Below, piece by piece: positions 44,583-57,300 of a DNA stretch of 64,000 nt. The DNA comes from Phyllostachys edulis (lineage: Eukaryota; Streptophyta; Magnoliopsida; Poales; Poaceae): the NCBI GenBank assembly GCA_036346405.1, contig CM070566.1:46597452-46661451 (forward strand). Reading direction: 5' to 3'. Numbering within the stretch: position 1 is the stretch's first letter; each line of letters opens with the position of its first letter. The notes under the pieces were generated by a model that did no database searches, was not told the origin of the DNA, and saw only the letters and a list, made by a program, of their open reading frames with translations. Both the position numbers and the translations under genes were made by a program.

Positions 44583-46536
44583 ATGGAGGTTCAACTTAAG
44601 CGCCCTGCGCCCGGCAACGCCTCCCCGGCGCCGTACGGGATGTCCCAGTTGGACAGCCAGGTCTTCGCCGGCAGAAACCTGCTTAAGGGCAATCAGACGA
44701 TGATGATATCCTGCAAGGATGTTAAAGGCAAGACCCTGACCGTCGAAGGCAACACGGTCGGATTTGCAACGACCAATGTCACGGACGCCAAACAGGTAAA
44801 TATAAGATGCATGCACGCATGGCTTGTTTAATTAACAAACCCCATCTTTCAAGATGCTTAATTAATTGTCCTGTGATTTGTTCTCTTGTAGAAATCCCAT
44901 GTGCCGGCGAGTGGCCGACACAGTGGGAGGAAAATCATTAAATAAGCAAAGTTAAAAGTTTACAAAGAGAGCTAAAATAGAGTTACAACTATGAAATGTA
45001 ATCTTTGATGATATCCCAGTCTTATGCAAGAAACCGTTGTTCCCAACTCTGCATGAGTTCTAGAAAAATTGTCTTCCATGTGAAAGCAGAATGTACGGCT
45101 CCTCTGAAAATGACGTGTTTCCTTGTTAACCAAAATGGACAACAAAACTGCAGTAATTAGAACATTCTGTGCTTGTCTCTTCAACTGACTTTTTAGAGTA
45201 TGGTTCTGAAGAAAGATATCTCTGATCTGTGATTTGTTGTTTACCTAAACCTTATGATTCTCTATGTATTCTTAATGTCTTTCTTTTATATATAGCGATG
45301 GATCAAGGTCAAGGACCCCGTGAGGAAAGATGCCTTCGCCATAGTGAACCTGGGTACTGGGAAGGCTATCAAAATCCCCGCTGCGGAGAGCCTGCCTGTA
45401 TGTCTACGCCTTTAATCTCTGCTATATTTACTTCTGCTCACTCGGTCCCTAAAGTAAATGTCCTTTTAGACTTTTCAAAGTCGTTTAAGTTTTACAACTA
45501 CTTTCTATAATAATACATCAGTGAAACTTAAGAAAGACACAATATATATTACGGTATTGCTTTAGATGAAAAACCTATTGATATGATTCTCATGCATGTG
45601 ACCAACCTAGGCAAGCGAACCACATGGATCTAAAAGAATCATCTAAGAAACAATACATAAATTAATGAACCTGTAAAATATTTGGTGTCAAAAAATTTCA
45701 GAGAAACAAACGTGACAAACATTGCAAAACACACAAAAAAAACTATTTGTGAGCTAAAAAAATCATGTAAGGATTCGTGAGTTAGTAAACCTGTCATATG
45801 GGTTTTGAGATTTGACCCTCCGTGGGGTGGTATAGCATTATTAGCAGAGTGCCCATGTATTGCAACGGAAACACAAACTTACTTTGCACAAGATGGAAGG
45901 GTGGGGGAGGAGATGGGGGTGGGGAGTGGATGGAGTGGCGACGACGAAGTCTAAGGTGAGAATGGGAGTGAGACGGGAAATATGACGTGCGGGGCTTTGC
46001 AAACGCCGAGGGACGAAGGACGCACATGGACGACTGGTGGCGAGAGTGGTCTGGTGACAACAAGGTCGAAGGCGTGTGAATCAAGGGTGGCGGCCTCGAC
46101 GTGGGTGCGGCGCGGGGCAGGGGGAATCGGAGGAAGAAGAGTAGGGTGGCGATGGTGCAGATGCGAGCAACGGCCACGTTAGGGACACGTCGTGGCTGAC
46201 ACGATGGTCTCAGCGCACGCGAGGGTTTTGTTGATTTTTTATGTACGTAGAGGTGGGATGATCTTCTCGCTGTGCAGGGTTAACTTTTTCTTTTATCCGT
46301 TAAGATAAGATACGATATTATATGTGCACGCAATGCAGGTTTGTCTTGTGCCGTACAAGCTCAATGACACGTCGCTGCTGTGGACCGAGGAGGTTGCCGA
46401 CGACGGTTACAGCAGCATCCACGAGTTTGCGGACACCGACCTGGCCCTTGAAGCCGTCCATAAGGGCCTGCAGGTCGTGGTGTCCAACTACACCGGCGCT
46501 GACGGCCAGCTCTGGATGTTGCCAATAGACAAGTAA
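44583..46536 (+). CDS. EUL-type lectin-domain protein (170 aa, three exons)
   Basis: Exons 44583-44795, 45296-45397 and 46339-46536 join in frame with GT-AG introns (GTAAAT...TATAG; GTATGT...TGCAG) and give 71+34+65 residues. After a short Pro/Gln head, motifs follow the Euonymus-lectin (EUL) domain, a single beta-trefoil related in fold to ricin-B-like carbohydrate-binding domains, without any enzymatic chain: ISCKDVKGKTLTVEGN, AKQRWIKVKDP, AFAIVNLGTGKAIKIPAAES, CLVPYKLNDTSLLWTE and the end GADGQLWMLPIDK. There is no signal peptide or membrane segment, so a nucleocytoplasmic protein is expected, as for EUL proteins linked to abiotic stress in rice. The segment before the end (LALEAVHKGLQVVVSNYTG) is shorter than in standard EUL domains, so sugar binding may be altered. 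The ATG follows GCTAGCC and is the first in the leader. Introns hold transposon-like DNA. Confidence 0.87.
44890..45200 (-). other. Foreign-looking insert in lectin intron 1
   Basis: Begins right after a second AG (TTCTCTTGTAG at 44882-44892). The minus strand has RQAQNVLITAVLLSILVNKE, which faintly recalls the tail of non-LTR reverse-transcriptase proteins. Boundaries not defined. Confidence 0.25.
45838..46255. mobile_element. Insert in lectin intron 2, related to the nested element in B
   Basis: AGAGTGCCCATGTATTGCAA with CGGAAACACAAACTTACTTT matches the start of 8235-11426 in sequence order, and the distal part (GATTTTTTATGTACGTAGAG then GTGGGATGATC) resembles its end. The middle is GC-rich and gives no clear protein. 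Target duplication not resolved. Confidence 0.45.
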
Positions 46537-46960
46537 TTCATCGACGACGCACGCACGCATACCGCATCCACCCATCTACCGGCGCCGACCAGTTAATACG
46601 TACGGAATAATTCAGCTAGCTAGCTGCGTGTACGTACGTCTCCAGTACTCCAGCGCCCCTCGTGTGTACCTAGCTACGTACGTGCGTGGTGGCCAGAGAG
46701 GGAGACGGGATCAGCTAGCCGCTACCTCCTATCGTACAGATGTAGTACTATGTGTGTATGCCTGTACGGATGGTCCTGTAATATTTCCGCTGCTATAAGC
46801 ATCTAAATAAAGGACGGCTTGCCTGCGGTGCGGTAATCGTTGATGATCAGTTCGCCGTTGAGATGCGATGCAACAATTAAACGGGTTCTACAAGACCTCG
46901 TCACTTTTAAAGTGACCCTTGCTAGACCATTTCAATCTCATGACACACGGCAAGATAATT
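46537..46960 (+). other. Lectin 3' UTR and downstream flank (duplicated)
   Basis: Continues from the stop codon with CACGCACGCAT and TACGTACG runs to the poly(A) signal, then to GGCAAGATAATT, where CACTA C begins. Matches 51620-52041 with about 90% identity by eye. Confidence 0.9.
46806..46811 (+). terminator. Poly(A) signal of the lectin gene
   Basis: AATAAA 270 bases after the stop codon, with TGT-rich sequence upstream. Kept in the other copy at 51887-51892. Confidence 0.7.
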
Positions 46961-47198
46961 CACTACCAGAATCCTTAATTTTCCTGAGTGCCTGAAACAC
47001 TTGGGAAAGTCCCTAAAACTCTCGGAAAATTAATTCCCGAAGGTCGGCCCTCGGGAAAAACCACTCGAGATAATTTAGTCGGGGAAAAAACTGGTTTCCC
47101 GAGTGTTCCGAGATTTACACTCGGGAAAAATACCTTCCCTGAGTGTAAATTTGAACACTGGGGAAAAATATATTTCCCGAGTGTAAGAAAATGGATAA

Positions 47199-47376
47199 CT
47201 TGCCTGCCTTGTTGAGACCAGGACCAAGGAGACGGGGAATCTGCTTGATGATGGCCTCTGTCGCTAAGAAAGCATGGTACTTCTTGGCAAGCTTCTTAAC
47301 AAGTTTCTTGCTCTTGTTCATTTTCTTTAGGGCTTCAACATCCATGTAGTCAAGCCCAATCTTCTCGGCTTGCGCA
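47199..47376 (-). pseudogene. 60S ribosomal protein L10a exon fragment in element C
   Basis: Open reading AQAEKIGLDYMDVEALKKMN, KKLVKKLAKKYHAFLATEAI and IKQIPRLLGPGLNKAGK. Both glutamines that are stops in element B are intact here. It covers one internal exon of the uL1 family protein and lacks the rest. Confidence 0.9.
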
Positions 47377-49086
47377 CATACCACGCCACAATATCTGTTC
47401 AGGAAAACGATTAGTGTGAAAGACTCTCCTTAGACAGAATGAGGAGAAAATTAATTATTGTACTGGGCAATTTTCAAATTTTGTGTTATTAAGTCCTGCA
47501 TCTACTTTTATCAGAATGATCATCACTTCTAACAAAAGAATCATTACATATTCAAAGAAATTTATCAAACTATGATATTATTATTATTATTATTGGTTTT
47601 CCGTGTGAAGCCCATATCAGTAAAAACAAACCAGGGTTTGACAAGTCTGATGTAAACTTTAAACCCTCCGGGAGATGTCATTGGGTATCAGCATTCAGCA
47701 CCATTTGTGTTATGAAATTACTTGCTATGTTGCTACATTATAGGAAAGATTAATTACTATCACAAACATGGGTTCATCTGGCAGCCCTGTGTTTTGCTCA
47801 CAAACTTCAGAAATTAGGTAATCCACGAGGTAGTCCTCGTAGCAAAGTCAATTTGATGAAATATTTAAGCTTAAGTCATGTAACAATATGACCCGAAGAT
47901 AAAAGCATTTGAACATACTTCACCACACATTCCCTCAAAGAAATTCTTAACAGAATCTTCCCCACCCTACACAGTTAGAGAGAAAAAAAGATTATTAAGA
48001 AAGCAGAATGTTGCAGTACAATCATTGTATCAGAATTCAGAAAGAACCACAAAACATATCTGGATCGTAGCATTTCAAATTGTCCTTTGTATTCACTATT
48101 TATCGTTAATCTAGATTACAATTGAAATGTTCAAAGCTAAGAAAAACCAAACGAAAGAATATAGCTATAAAAATTAACTTAGAGGTCATGGCAAAGTACC
48201 ATTACAAGTTTACAACATAAAGGTCTCCTTTTTTTGTAACACACCTATACTATTATAAAAAGCATGGGTTTCCAAAACATTCCCTTGTAGACATGATCTA
48301 CAACCATTCCCTTTAAGATATAATATCAACCCACCATCCCAGGATGGATAAGTGAAGTCTGTGTGCATGCACATCCAAAACCACCAAGTCCTCTTTACTG
48401 CCAACTTTTGACCTTGACTAGTTTTTCAGTTTGTATGGTGAAATCGTGTAATTTCTTTAAGGAATACTTTAAAAAAAATCAGCGAGAACTGGCAAGGATC
48501 CATCATAACTGGTCAACTGGGTGTAAATTAGTTCGAATCAGCAGAATTTCAACTCCGCTTACTAGGTAGTCCACAATGCTTTTTTTATCTTGTGTAGTCC
48601 ACATACAAGGAACACCAACAAAGCTGCACTGAATTGTGAAAATGCACTCTTGACCATGGAGGCTGCAAAAGCTTGTTTTAAGCATCAAGAACTGGCATTT
48701 TGAAGGAAAGATGAGTTCACAATGACTGCAGAGGGAAAAACTTATAATTATCATTTCTCAGTGGAAACTAAAAACAAAAACAAAAATGTTGTTTGTAACG
48801 TATACTGCTTCCTTTACTGGCTGCCATTACATTCACACCGTCCCTTTGTTGCAGGCACTTAGCAGATCAGATTAATTGGGTGGTGATTACACAATGCTAA
48901 CATATCGTGTGAGTCTTGGGTTGTTCATTCAAAACTATCACAAGAACATCCAACTCATTTGTGCGCCTTCTTGTTAGATATTATTTCAATTTACATCTGC
49001 AATTATAAGCATAATGGAAATGATAGAGATTAGCATACATTCTTATCGATGTTAGTACAATACACGGTCCTGGATACCATTTTTTT
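47377..49086. repeat. Segments of element C shared with element B
   Basis: 47377-48312 matches 7301-8225 and 48321-49086 matches 11436-12187. No recognised gene. The junction at 48309-48325 is where B has its 3.2-kb insert. Confidence 0.85.
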
Positions 49087-49099
49087 CAAGTGCACATGT

Positions 49100-49399
49100 C
49101 TATACTTACTTGTCACCATTAGGTCTCAAGGCAATCTTCCCAGCACGCGAAGGCATCTTCAATTGAGTTCGCAACTTCTACTTCCTTTCCCTTTTTGTAG
49201 CACCTCCATTGACTCCACTAGTGGAATAATCACTGCTCCCTTGAGAGCCATTGCCATTGTAGCTAGTGCCACCAGCAATAATCCTTTGTGAGGCCTTCAC
49301 ATTGCTATTGGTACCAGCGATACTGCTCCTTTGGGAGGCATTTCCTCCATGCTGCTGACCTCCACGTCGTTTGGAGGGAATATGATGCATATCCTGCAT
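49100..49399 (-). pseudogene. tnpA-like first exon of element C
   Basis: MQDMHHIPSKRRGGQQHGGN with SQRSSIAGTNSN and SQRIIAGGTS, then a stop close to TKRERK where D continues (KKKLRTQLK). A Ser/Gly/Asn-rich head of a Ptta-type protein. The remaining exons are missing because the L10a-linked segment follows. Confidence 0.65.
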
Positions 49400-49472
49400 A
49401 GTTACAATATGAAATTAGTGTAATTAAAGGATATACATAGCATGAAAATGAGTGCAATTAAAGGATCAGTTG

Positions 49473-51544
49473 TTAGAACAACATAGGATTAAAGAAACCA
49501 GGAGGAAATATCTTCTCTAATTTGCACAGAAGCACTGCAACATTTTGTTCTAGTGAGACTATGGCATCCTTGCTTATCTTTTTAGCACACAACTGCCTAT
49601 AGAAAAAACTAAGTTCAGCCAAGCAAAGCCATATGTTCTCTGAAAGGAACCCACGAAATGCAACTGGGAGCAAGCGTTCCATGAATATATGGAAGTCATG
49701 GCTTTTGAGGCCAAAAATCTTCCTTTGCAGCATGTTAACACCTCACCTAATATTGACTGCATATCCATCGGGAAACTTCAAGTCTTGAAACCACTTAAGG
49801 ATAGTGGCCTTGTCATTCTTATTGATGCAAAATGGAGCTCTAGGCTTGTGCCACTTCCCATTGTCCTTCATCTCCAATTGCAGTGAAGAACAGTGACAAA
49901 TCTCAGCTAAATCTTGTCTTGCCTTAGCATTATCTTTTATCAGGTATATCGAAGCATGTGTTCCATATAGCTTCAGCTATATTTTTTTCATTGTGCATCA
50001 CACCAATGTTGTGTCAGAGCTTCAATTTATTATGGTATGGAAGTTGCCAAAAGCAGCTTTTGTGTGTCCAATTGTGCAATTTGCCAAAGTTTTTTGTGTC
50101 AACTACAAATTTGTCTATTTGGGCTTCGACTTCCTCTCCTGTTAAATGCCTAGGTGCCTCCTGAACCACTGTTATGTTCTTTTGAAATGCATAAGCTTGG
50201 GTTCTGAATTCATGGTCCCTAGGTAGAAAGTGTCTATGACAATCAAACCAACAGGCCTTGCGACCATTACGAAGTTGAAAATGCTTTTCCTTCATACAAG
50301 CATTCTGGACACGCAAATGAACCATGTGTACTCCAACCAACAAACATACCATATGCAGGAAAATCATGGATTAACCATAGATATGTTGCCTGCATTATAA
50401 AGTTTTGCTTAAGTGAAGCATCCCATGTTTCTACCCCATCCCACAACTTGATAAGTTCGTCAACTAAAGGTTGCATTAGAATATTTAATTTCTTTCCTAG
50501 ATGCTGAGGACCAGGGATAACAAGGGCAATGAATATTTATTCTGACCTCAAGAGCTTGCTTGGGGGAAGATTTAATGGAGCCACAAACACTGGCCAACAT
50601 GAGTAAGGAGCAGCACCTAAACTAAATGGTGTGGAGACATCTGTTGCTATAGCAAGTCGCACATTTCTAGGATCGCTTGCGAAGCCTGGGAAGTCCTCGT
50701 CAAATTGTTGCCAAGCTTCCCCATCACATGGATGCGCCATCTTACCAAATGTGGAGCGACTATGCGATCGCATTAACTTTGTTGTCTCCTCGTGTGCATA
50801 TAACCTTTGTAGTCTATTTGTAATGGGGAGATACCGTAGTACTTTACATGGGACTATATTCTTGCCTACCTCGTATCGAGAGGTATTACAAAAGTTACAC
50901 TTGTCTTCATGCTTATTATCTTTCCAATAAAGCATGCAATTATTATAGCATACATCAATTTTCACATATGGCATACCGAAGCCCTCTAATAGCTTCTTCA
51001 AACGGTAGAAGTCTTCGGGCAACTTATACACTAGGGGCAAAAGTTCATGAATTATTTTTCATACATCATCATAGTGTGCAATTGACATATTGTACTGTGA
51101 CTTTATAGCTAGCAAACGAGCAACAGCGGATAGACAAGAATGCATTGTGTTCTCATGGACTAGTTCATCAGCACTAGCGACCATCCCATAGAAAGCCTGG
51201 GCAGAGGCATTTGGCTCCTCATCAATTGCTGGTGGATGGTCACCGGCTAGGTCACCCAACATACTATCCATCTTATCAGATTCATTGAATTCATCATGCC
51301 TAACGACAAGGCTCTCACCATGTGTTGTTCATGTTTGATAATTTACCCTAAACCCATATTTACTCAAGTGCAACTCGACAGTGCACCTGTTGTGCCTAAA
51401 ATAGTTTCGACACATTGCACACGGATACTTAATGGTGTCACCTTCAACTAAACTTGGATTAGAGAATGCACGATCCAAGAATTGTGTGGTGTGATTAATC
51501 CATTCATTAGAGGGAGCTCTACCACGCTGCCAACAAATATACAT
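49473..51544 (-). pseudogene. TNP2-like transposase of element C, broken
   Basis: On the minus strand: an N-terminal associated domain (SNEWINHTTQFLDRAF, KYPCAMCRNY, HLSKYGFRVNY), a linker with DSMLGDLAGDH, the TNP2 core (MPYVKIDVCYNNCMLYWKDN, CNFCNTSRYE, PITNRLQRLYAHEETTKLMR, TDVSTPFSLGAAPYSCWPVF, HDFPAYGMFVGWSTHG, NWTHKSCFWQLPYHNKL) and a truncated DUF4218 block (SYGFAWLNLVFSIG type text, near 49770-49490). DUF4216 is missing. Frame changes near 50270-50480 and 51040-51060 disable it. It is diverged from the TNP2 of element A. Confidence 0.85.
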
Positions 51545-51609
51545 TCATTCATAGTCTGCTATTAAATAGTTCTGTGTTCAACAACTTGAATATGTTAGCT
51601 GCCTGTACG

Positions 51610-52521
51610 TACAGAGTAATTCACGCACGCACGTATACGGCCGCATCCATCCATCTACCGGCGCCAACCAGTTAATACGTACGGAATAATTCAGCTAGCT
51701 GCGTGTACGTACGTCTCCACTACTCCAGCGCCCCTCGTGTGTACTACATACGTGCGTGGTGGCCATAGAGGCAGACAGGATCATTCAGCTAGCCGCTACG
51801 TACCTCCTATCGTACATATGTAGTAGTACTACGTGTGTATGTCTGTACGGATGGTCCTGTAATATTTCCGCTGCTGTAAGCATCTAAATAAAGGACGGCT
51901 TGCCTGCGGTGCGGTAATCGTTGATGATCAGTTCGCCGTCGAGATGCGATGCAACAATTAGACGGGTTCTACAAGAGCTCGTCACTTTTAAAGTGACCCT
52001 TGCTAGACCATTTCAATCTCATGACACACAGCAAGATAATTGCATTGCATAGCCACGTGTCATAGTCTGGTTTGGAAGGGGTTTGACCGAAGGTCTAAAG
52101 TTGTGGAGGTCTCATTAGGATTTATTTATGAGATTATTGCCTTCTGATACATCCAACATCTTCGGCATGCCGAATACAGAGATCTCGGCATGCGAAAATG
52201 AATGTATCATAAAATTGAGGGGTCTACGTGTAGTGCATGACTCTTAGAGCATCTTCGTCCCAGGCACTATGGGAGGCTCCATAGGAGAGAGAAGCATATT
52301 CCACGTAGAATCAAGAGGCTGGGTAGGAGAGAGAGAACGAGTCGTGAGCCATGGCGTCTGATAGCCTAAGGGCACGTTTGGACTGCATCTGGTGCTCGTC
52401 TGCTTGGCCAGGAGGCTGTCGAGAGGTTGCCATATGCTTGTTTGGTTGACGACTGGCTCGCTCCTAAGCCCAGGCGATCAAAACAAGTGCCTGGTTCCCA
52501 GGCTACTCCATCTACTATCCC
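51610..52521 (+). repeat. Segmental-duplication arm 2: lectin 3' UTR copy and flank without CACTA insertion
   Basis: 51620-52041 matches the lectin 3' UTR, with poly(A) signal at 51887-51892; no lectin coding sequence stands before it. From 52042 it continues into the sequence seen at 15172-15668. ATT at 52039-52041 is the empty target site of elements B and C. Confidence 0.9.
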
Positions 52522-53221
52522 AGTATTCGATCCACAGTCACCCCTGCTTTCATCAATCAGTCTTAGACACAGGCTTCCAACTAAATAACACAGCTTCAGA
52601 CTTGTCTAGTCAGTTAAAAATTATCTACTTTTTAGACTACTTTCGGACACCATTTTTTCAGACACGAAACCAAAGCATCAACCAAACCAGCCCTGGTTGC
52701 GTCCCGATCAGGAACTTGCTGTTTGCTGCCTTCCTGTGGGTCACCTGGCACTCTCTTTCCTTCTTTTCCTCGTGCTGGTTCATGCGGTTCTGGAGAAGTT
52801 GGCTCCAGCCTCTTCGATAGGCGTGCCGTTGCATTTCACGTGATGGTGTGGCAGCGACGTAGGATCAGGGTTTTCGATTTCCTCTGAGGAAAATTTTTGG
52901 GGCTGAGCGAAATGGCTGAAATTACCAAAATTTTGGTAATTTTGAATTCAATTCGGGCAAATGGCTGAAATTGGCATTCAAATTTGACTGAATTTCATCA
53001 AAAAATTGACGAATTTTGACCAAATTTTGAATGCTATTTGAATTAGTCTGAATTCATGTGCAACCGAATTTTTTTGCCTGAAAAGGCAAAATTTCGAGCT
53101 CCAGTGAAATGTACGAAATCGAAATTTGAACCTGGTAGGATCTGATCTTAGCCGGCATCTCTGATGCATGCTACGCAGCAGCTTCAAGCAGTAGCTAGCT
53201 TTTTCAGGAGAGAGAATGTGC
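52522..53221. other. Arm-2-specific 700-bp insertion
   Basis: Absent from arm 1 at 15668. It contains AATTTTGACCAAATTTTG-like repeats and a plus-strand frame without known domain. Flanking CCCA on both sides is too short to define a transposon. Confidence 0.5.
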
Positions 53222-53275
53222 CACCCCATTTACGTTGAAGCTACCATCCGAAACTGTTTACTCCCATACAGGGGT

Positions 53276-54359
53276 GGTCCTAGCGATAGAGCAAGGCCGG
53301 GTGGTCGCCCCAGGTAGCCGACGTCGGTGGACCCCCCCCCCCCTCTCTCTCCCGGGTGCCGGCGGTAGTGAGCCATTGAAGAAAGTAGCTCAATCTGGCG
53401 ACGGAGGAGGCCATGGGCTGTTTTCGTTGAATCGCAGCCCACCCAGCCCAACTGAGTATCACTGCCTCCACTTTGGCCTTTCAGATCAGGCGATCGGTAG
53501 ATCTAATCCCCACTATCTCTCGGTCTCTCACTCTCTCCCAACCCTAGCCCTAGGCGGCGGTGGCCTTGCGGCGAGGTGGCGAGCCTGGCGCCTTGCGCGG
53601 CAGGCAGCCGACAGGCGCCAAGCACAGTGCAAAGCGGGCGGCGGCGAGTGAGCGATGTCTGGCGTGGCGGCTCATGTGGAGTGCGTGATGGCGCGAGCTC
53701 GGTGTCGGGCGGGCAAGCCCAGGCAAGCAACGACCGACGGAGCGCGGGCGGCTCTGCTCCCACCTCCCAAGCGCGGGTGACACCGCCGACTGCTCCTCCC
53801 TAGCACAGTAGTGCTAGCGCAACCGACAGTCGGTGCCTAGCTGGACTCTCCTCCTAGGCCGGCACCCGGCAGGGGGCGGCGTCTGGGGTCCAGCGGTTCA
53901 TGAGGTCTAAGCTTGTTCTGCTCATCTCCCACGTGCTCTCCCTATTTGGTAACTAATCGCTCACGGTGTGCTTCAGTTTTTCCTTATGTGATTTGTTCTT
54001 GTGCTTCAGTTTTCCCTTGTGATTTGTTCTTGTTACTTTGAGGAAATGTCGTACCATCGCAAGATCGGTAGATGGATTTAGAGTTTGCAGTAGTGTCCGA
54101 GCGAGTTAAGGTACTAGAAATTGTGTTTATTTTTCCAGAGAGCAAACATAGAGGTAGACTAGTGAAATTTCTACTTAATAGAGTAACATACTAATATGAG
54201 TGCTTAAGGCATCTAGGATGTTTGTATATTCCAAAAGGATCTATTTTATTAGTTCATTGAGTACTTGTTATCTGAAAAAAGAGGTTAGTTGAACTTATTA
54301 TTAATTCATTGAGCGACACATTGCATAGAGCTATCGAGCGAGGGCCTAGTGACCAAGCT
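53276..54359. other. GC-rich unassigned segment, possibly a hAT-type element
   Basis: Arm 1 breaks from arm 2 at AGGGGTGGTCCTAG, a start like those of hAT elements, but no right end was identified. 53520-53800 has serine/proline/alanine frames on both strands; 53890-54359 is AT-rich with no gene. Confidence 0.35.
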
Positions 54360-57300
54360 CTAGTGGCGTGCGGGGAGACGACGGTAGGCGGTACGCCCAC
54401 TGAGGATCCACCCCCTTTTACTTAGTTGTTCCAATGTCTGGACTTTATTATGATAGCACTGCCACACAAAAATTTTAGCTTTTAAAGGAATTTTGTATTT
54501 CCAAAGCTTCTGCAACTTCCTGCAAACAACATCCCCAAAGAGGAGATGTCTATATAAAGATTTGACTGAAAACAGCCCAGATTTTTCAAAACACCAAACA
54601 GCCACATCAAGATTATTGTTAAGAACTACTTCAGAAAGAATGTTTTTCAGACTCTCCCACTGAGTAGTATCCTCAGTCCCAAGACACCTCTTAAAAAGAA
54701 TGTTCCAATTATCATTAGTCAGACAGTCAGCCACACTCATTTCAGGGCGGTGGAAAATATGATAAAGGTTCTTAAATTTGATCTTAAAAGGGCAGTCATA
54801 TGCCCAGACATCATCCCAAAACGAAATATTATGACCACTCTCAGGATTATACTTAACACCCCAATCAAAAAAGGATTTAGCTTTAACCAACTGATTCCAG
54901 AACTAAGAACCTATGCGAGAGTTGATAGCTTCTCTAAAAGTGCTACTGGGGAAGTATTTAGCCTTAAGGATTCTAAACCAAAGCTCTTTGTCTGAAGAGT
55001 TAATACGCCAAATCCATTTAGTTAACAAACAATCATTCATAACCCTTGTATTAATCACCCCTAACCCCCCAAAGTCTTTAGGTCTACACACAGCATCCCA
55101 TTTCATCATGTGATATTTAAAACTATTATTAGCACCCCTCTAGAAGAATCTAGATCTAATGGTGTCCATTTGTTTGTGAGCCTCCTCATTGAATCTGTAA
55201 AAACCCATGGTATAGGTAGGAAGACTGCTTAAACTGCTGTTCACCAGAGTTAGCCTGCCCCCAGAGGATAATAAATTGTTTTTCTAGTTGTCAAGCTTCT
55301 TAGTCAATTTATTAATCACATTATCTGCTGCCCTCACCCCAATATGACTATCTCTAATCATGATACCAAGGTAAGTCATAGGCAAAGAAGCCAACTTGCA
55401 GTCAAAAATATTAGCTGCTCTAATAGATTCCTCATCAGTCCCTCCCAGCACAAAAATCTCACTTTTGTGATAGTTAATTTTCAGTCCAGACATCCATTCA
55501 AAACAATAGAGGAGAAATTTCAAGTTCAGAAAGTAGGCCTCATCGTATTCCAACATAAGAACAGTATCATCTGCATACTGCAAGATAGGGACCCCACCAG
55601 GAACCAAATGAGATATCACCCCTTTTAGCGATTATTATCTTGAGCAATCTTAATAATTTACGCTAATGCATCTCTGACCAAGTTGAAAAGGAGGGAGACA
55701 ATGGATCTCCTTCTCTCAATCCTCTATAAGTCTTAAAATAGGGACCAATCTCTCCATTGATATTGATACTAACTTTACCATCTCTACTTGATCCCCATGA
55801 CTGATCAATCCGGAGATTGGAGAATCCTTTTCTCCTCATGACTTCCTCCAAAAAACTCCACTTGAATCTTATCATAGGCCTTTTCAAAATCAAGTTTCAA
55901 AATCACCCTTTCCTCTTCTCTTTTACGATCTCATGAATTATCTCATGCAAGGCAACAACCCCATCCAAAATATATCTACCTTTGATAAAAGAAAATTGGC
56001 AATCATTAATCACCTTATCAGCAATCTGACCTAATCTATTTGCAAGAAGCTTAGTCAGAATCTTAAAACTGACATTCAAAAGACAAATTGGCCTGAAATG
56101 CTTTATGTTGTTTGCCTCTTTGATCTTAGGAAGCAAGGAGATCACCCCATAATTAAGTCTTTTCATGTCCAGATTACCTCCAGCAAAGTCTTTAACCATA
56201 TCTAAGAACTGCTGTTTAATCAACCCCCAAAACTCTTTAAAGAAAAAGGTTGGGAAGCCATCAGGACCAGGAGCTGTATTGACTGGCAGATCTTTAATCA
56301 CTTGTAAAATTTCTTTATCAGTGAAGTCATGAACCAACATGAGATTATCTTCCTCAGAAACTCTCAACCTTCTGCTCCACATCTCATTCCCCAATCCCAC
56401 ATTCTGGATAACCTCAATACCAAAAAGATTTTTGTAAAAATCATAAATGTGTCTTCTAATGTCATCTTTATTATTAATCAGAACACCCTCATGCTCAAGG
56501 CTAAAAATATAATTCTTCCTTCTCTTTCCATTGGCACAACTGTGAAAATAACCAGTATTAGCATCCCCCTTTGTGATCCAATCTAAACCACTTCTTTGAT
56601 ACCAATGATTTTCTTCCATAGCATAAGTCTGTTCCAGTTCAGCTTCAATAGAATACCTCTGGGACCACTCCTCAGAATTCAGCCCTTGCAAATCTGCCAA
56701 AGAGTCTAAACCTCTGAGCTGATCAAGAAGAGCTTTTTTTCTTTCTTTTGTAATCTCCATTAAGGTTAACACCCCATCCTCTCAAAAAACTCCTCAACAG
56801 AGTAATGCATCTATTCCACTTGTCAAGGGAATAAACCTTATCATTTTCTTTTCTATCAAACTCCAACCACTTTTGATGTAAAATGCCTCTGAAAGACTCA
56901 TGACAGATCCACTTTTTTCAAAGAAGAATCTACTAGTCTTAACCATAGCATCCTCACCAGAATTAAGAAGGATGGGATTGTGGTCAGAACCAACCCTAGT
57001 AAGACTTTGAGCATGACACAAAGGAAAATGAGCTTCCCAATCAGTAGAAACCAAAATCCTGTCAAGATTTACCATGATGGGGCAATTTTGCTTATTAGTC
57101 CAAGTATATTTCACACCCCCTTTCTTGATCTCAAGCAGATGATTATCAGCAATGAAATCATTGAACAGTCTCATAAGAAGGTAATTCAGGTTACTGGAAT
57201 TTTTGTCTCCTGCTTCTCTGATCAGATTGTAGTCACCTCCCAAAACCATGGGCAGAACAGTACGTTTACACTTACTATCCAGTTCATTCAAAAAACTATG

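Larger units (their letters stand above)
46961..51600 (-). mobile_element. CACTA transposon C, right end lost
   Basis: The left end CACTACCAGAATCC sits at the same ATT as element B in the paralogous flank. It holds the L10a exon, the two segments shared with B, a tnpA-like first exon and a TNP2-like gene, the last two on the minus strand. Where B carries the nested 3.2-kb element, C shows TTAAGATATAATATC. At about 51600 the sequence changes directly into a second copy of the lectin 3' UTR, without a CACTA right end. Confidence 0.85.

Noticed and set aside
44972..45184. Minus-strand gene inside lectin intron 1
   Set aside because: Only about 70 codons with a faint reverse-transcriptase-like tail; boundaries and other domains are missing.
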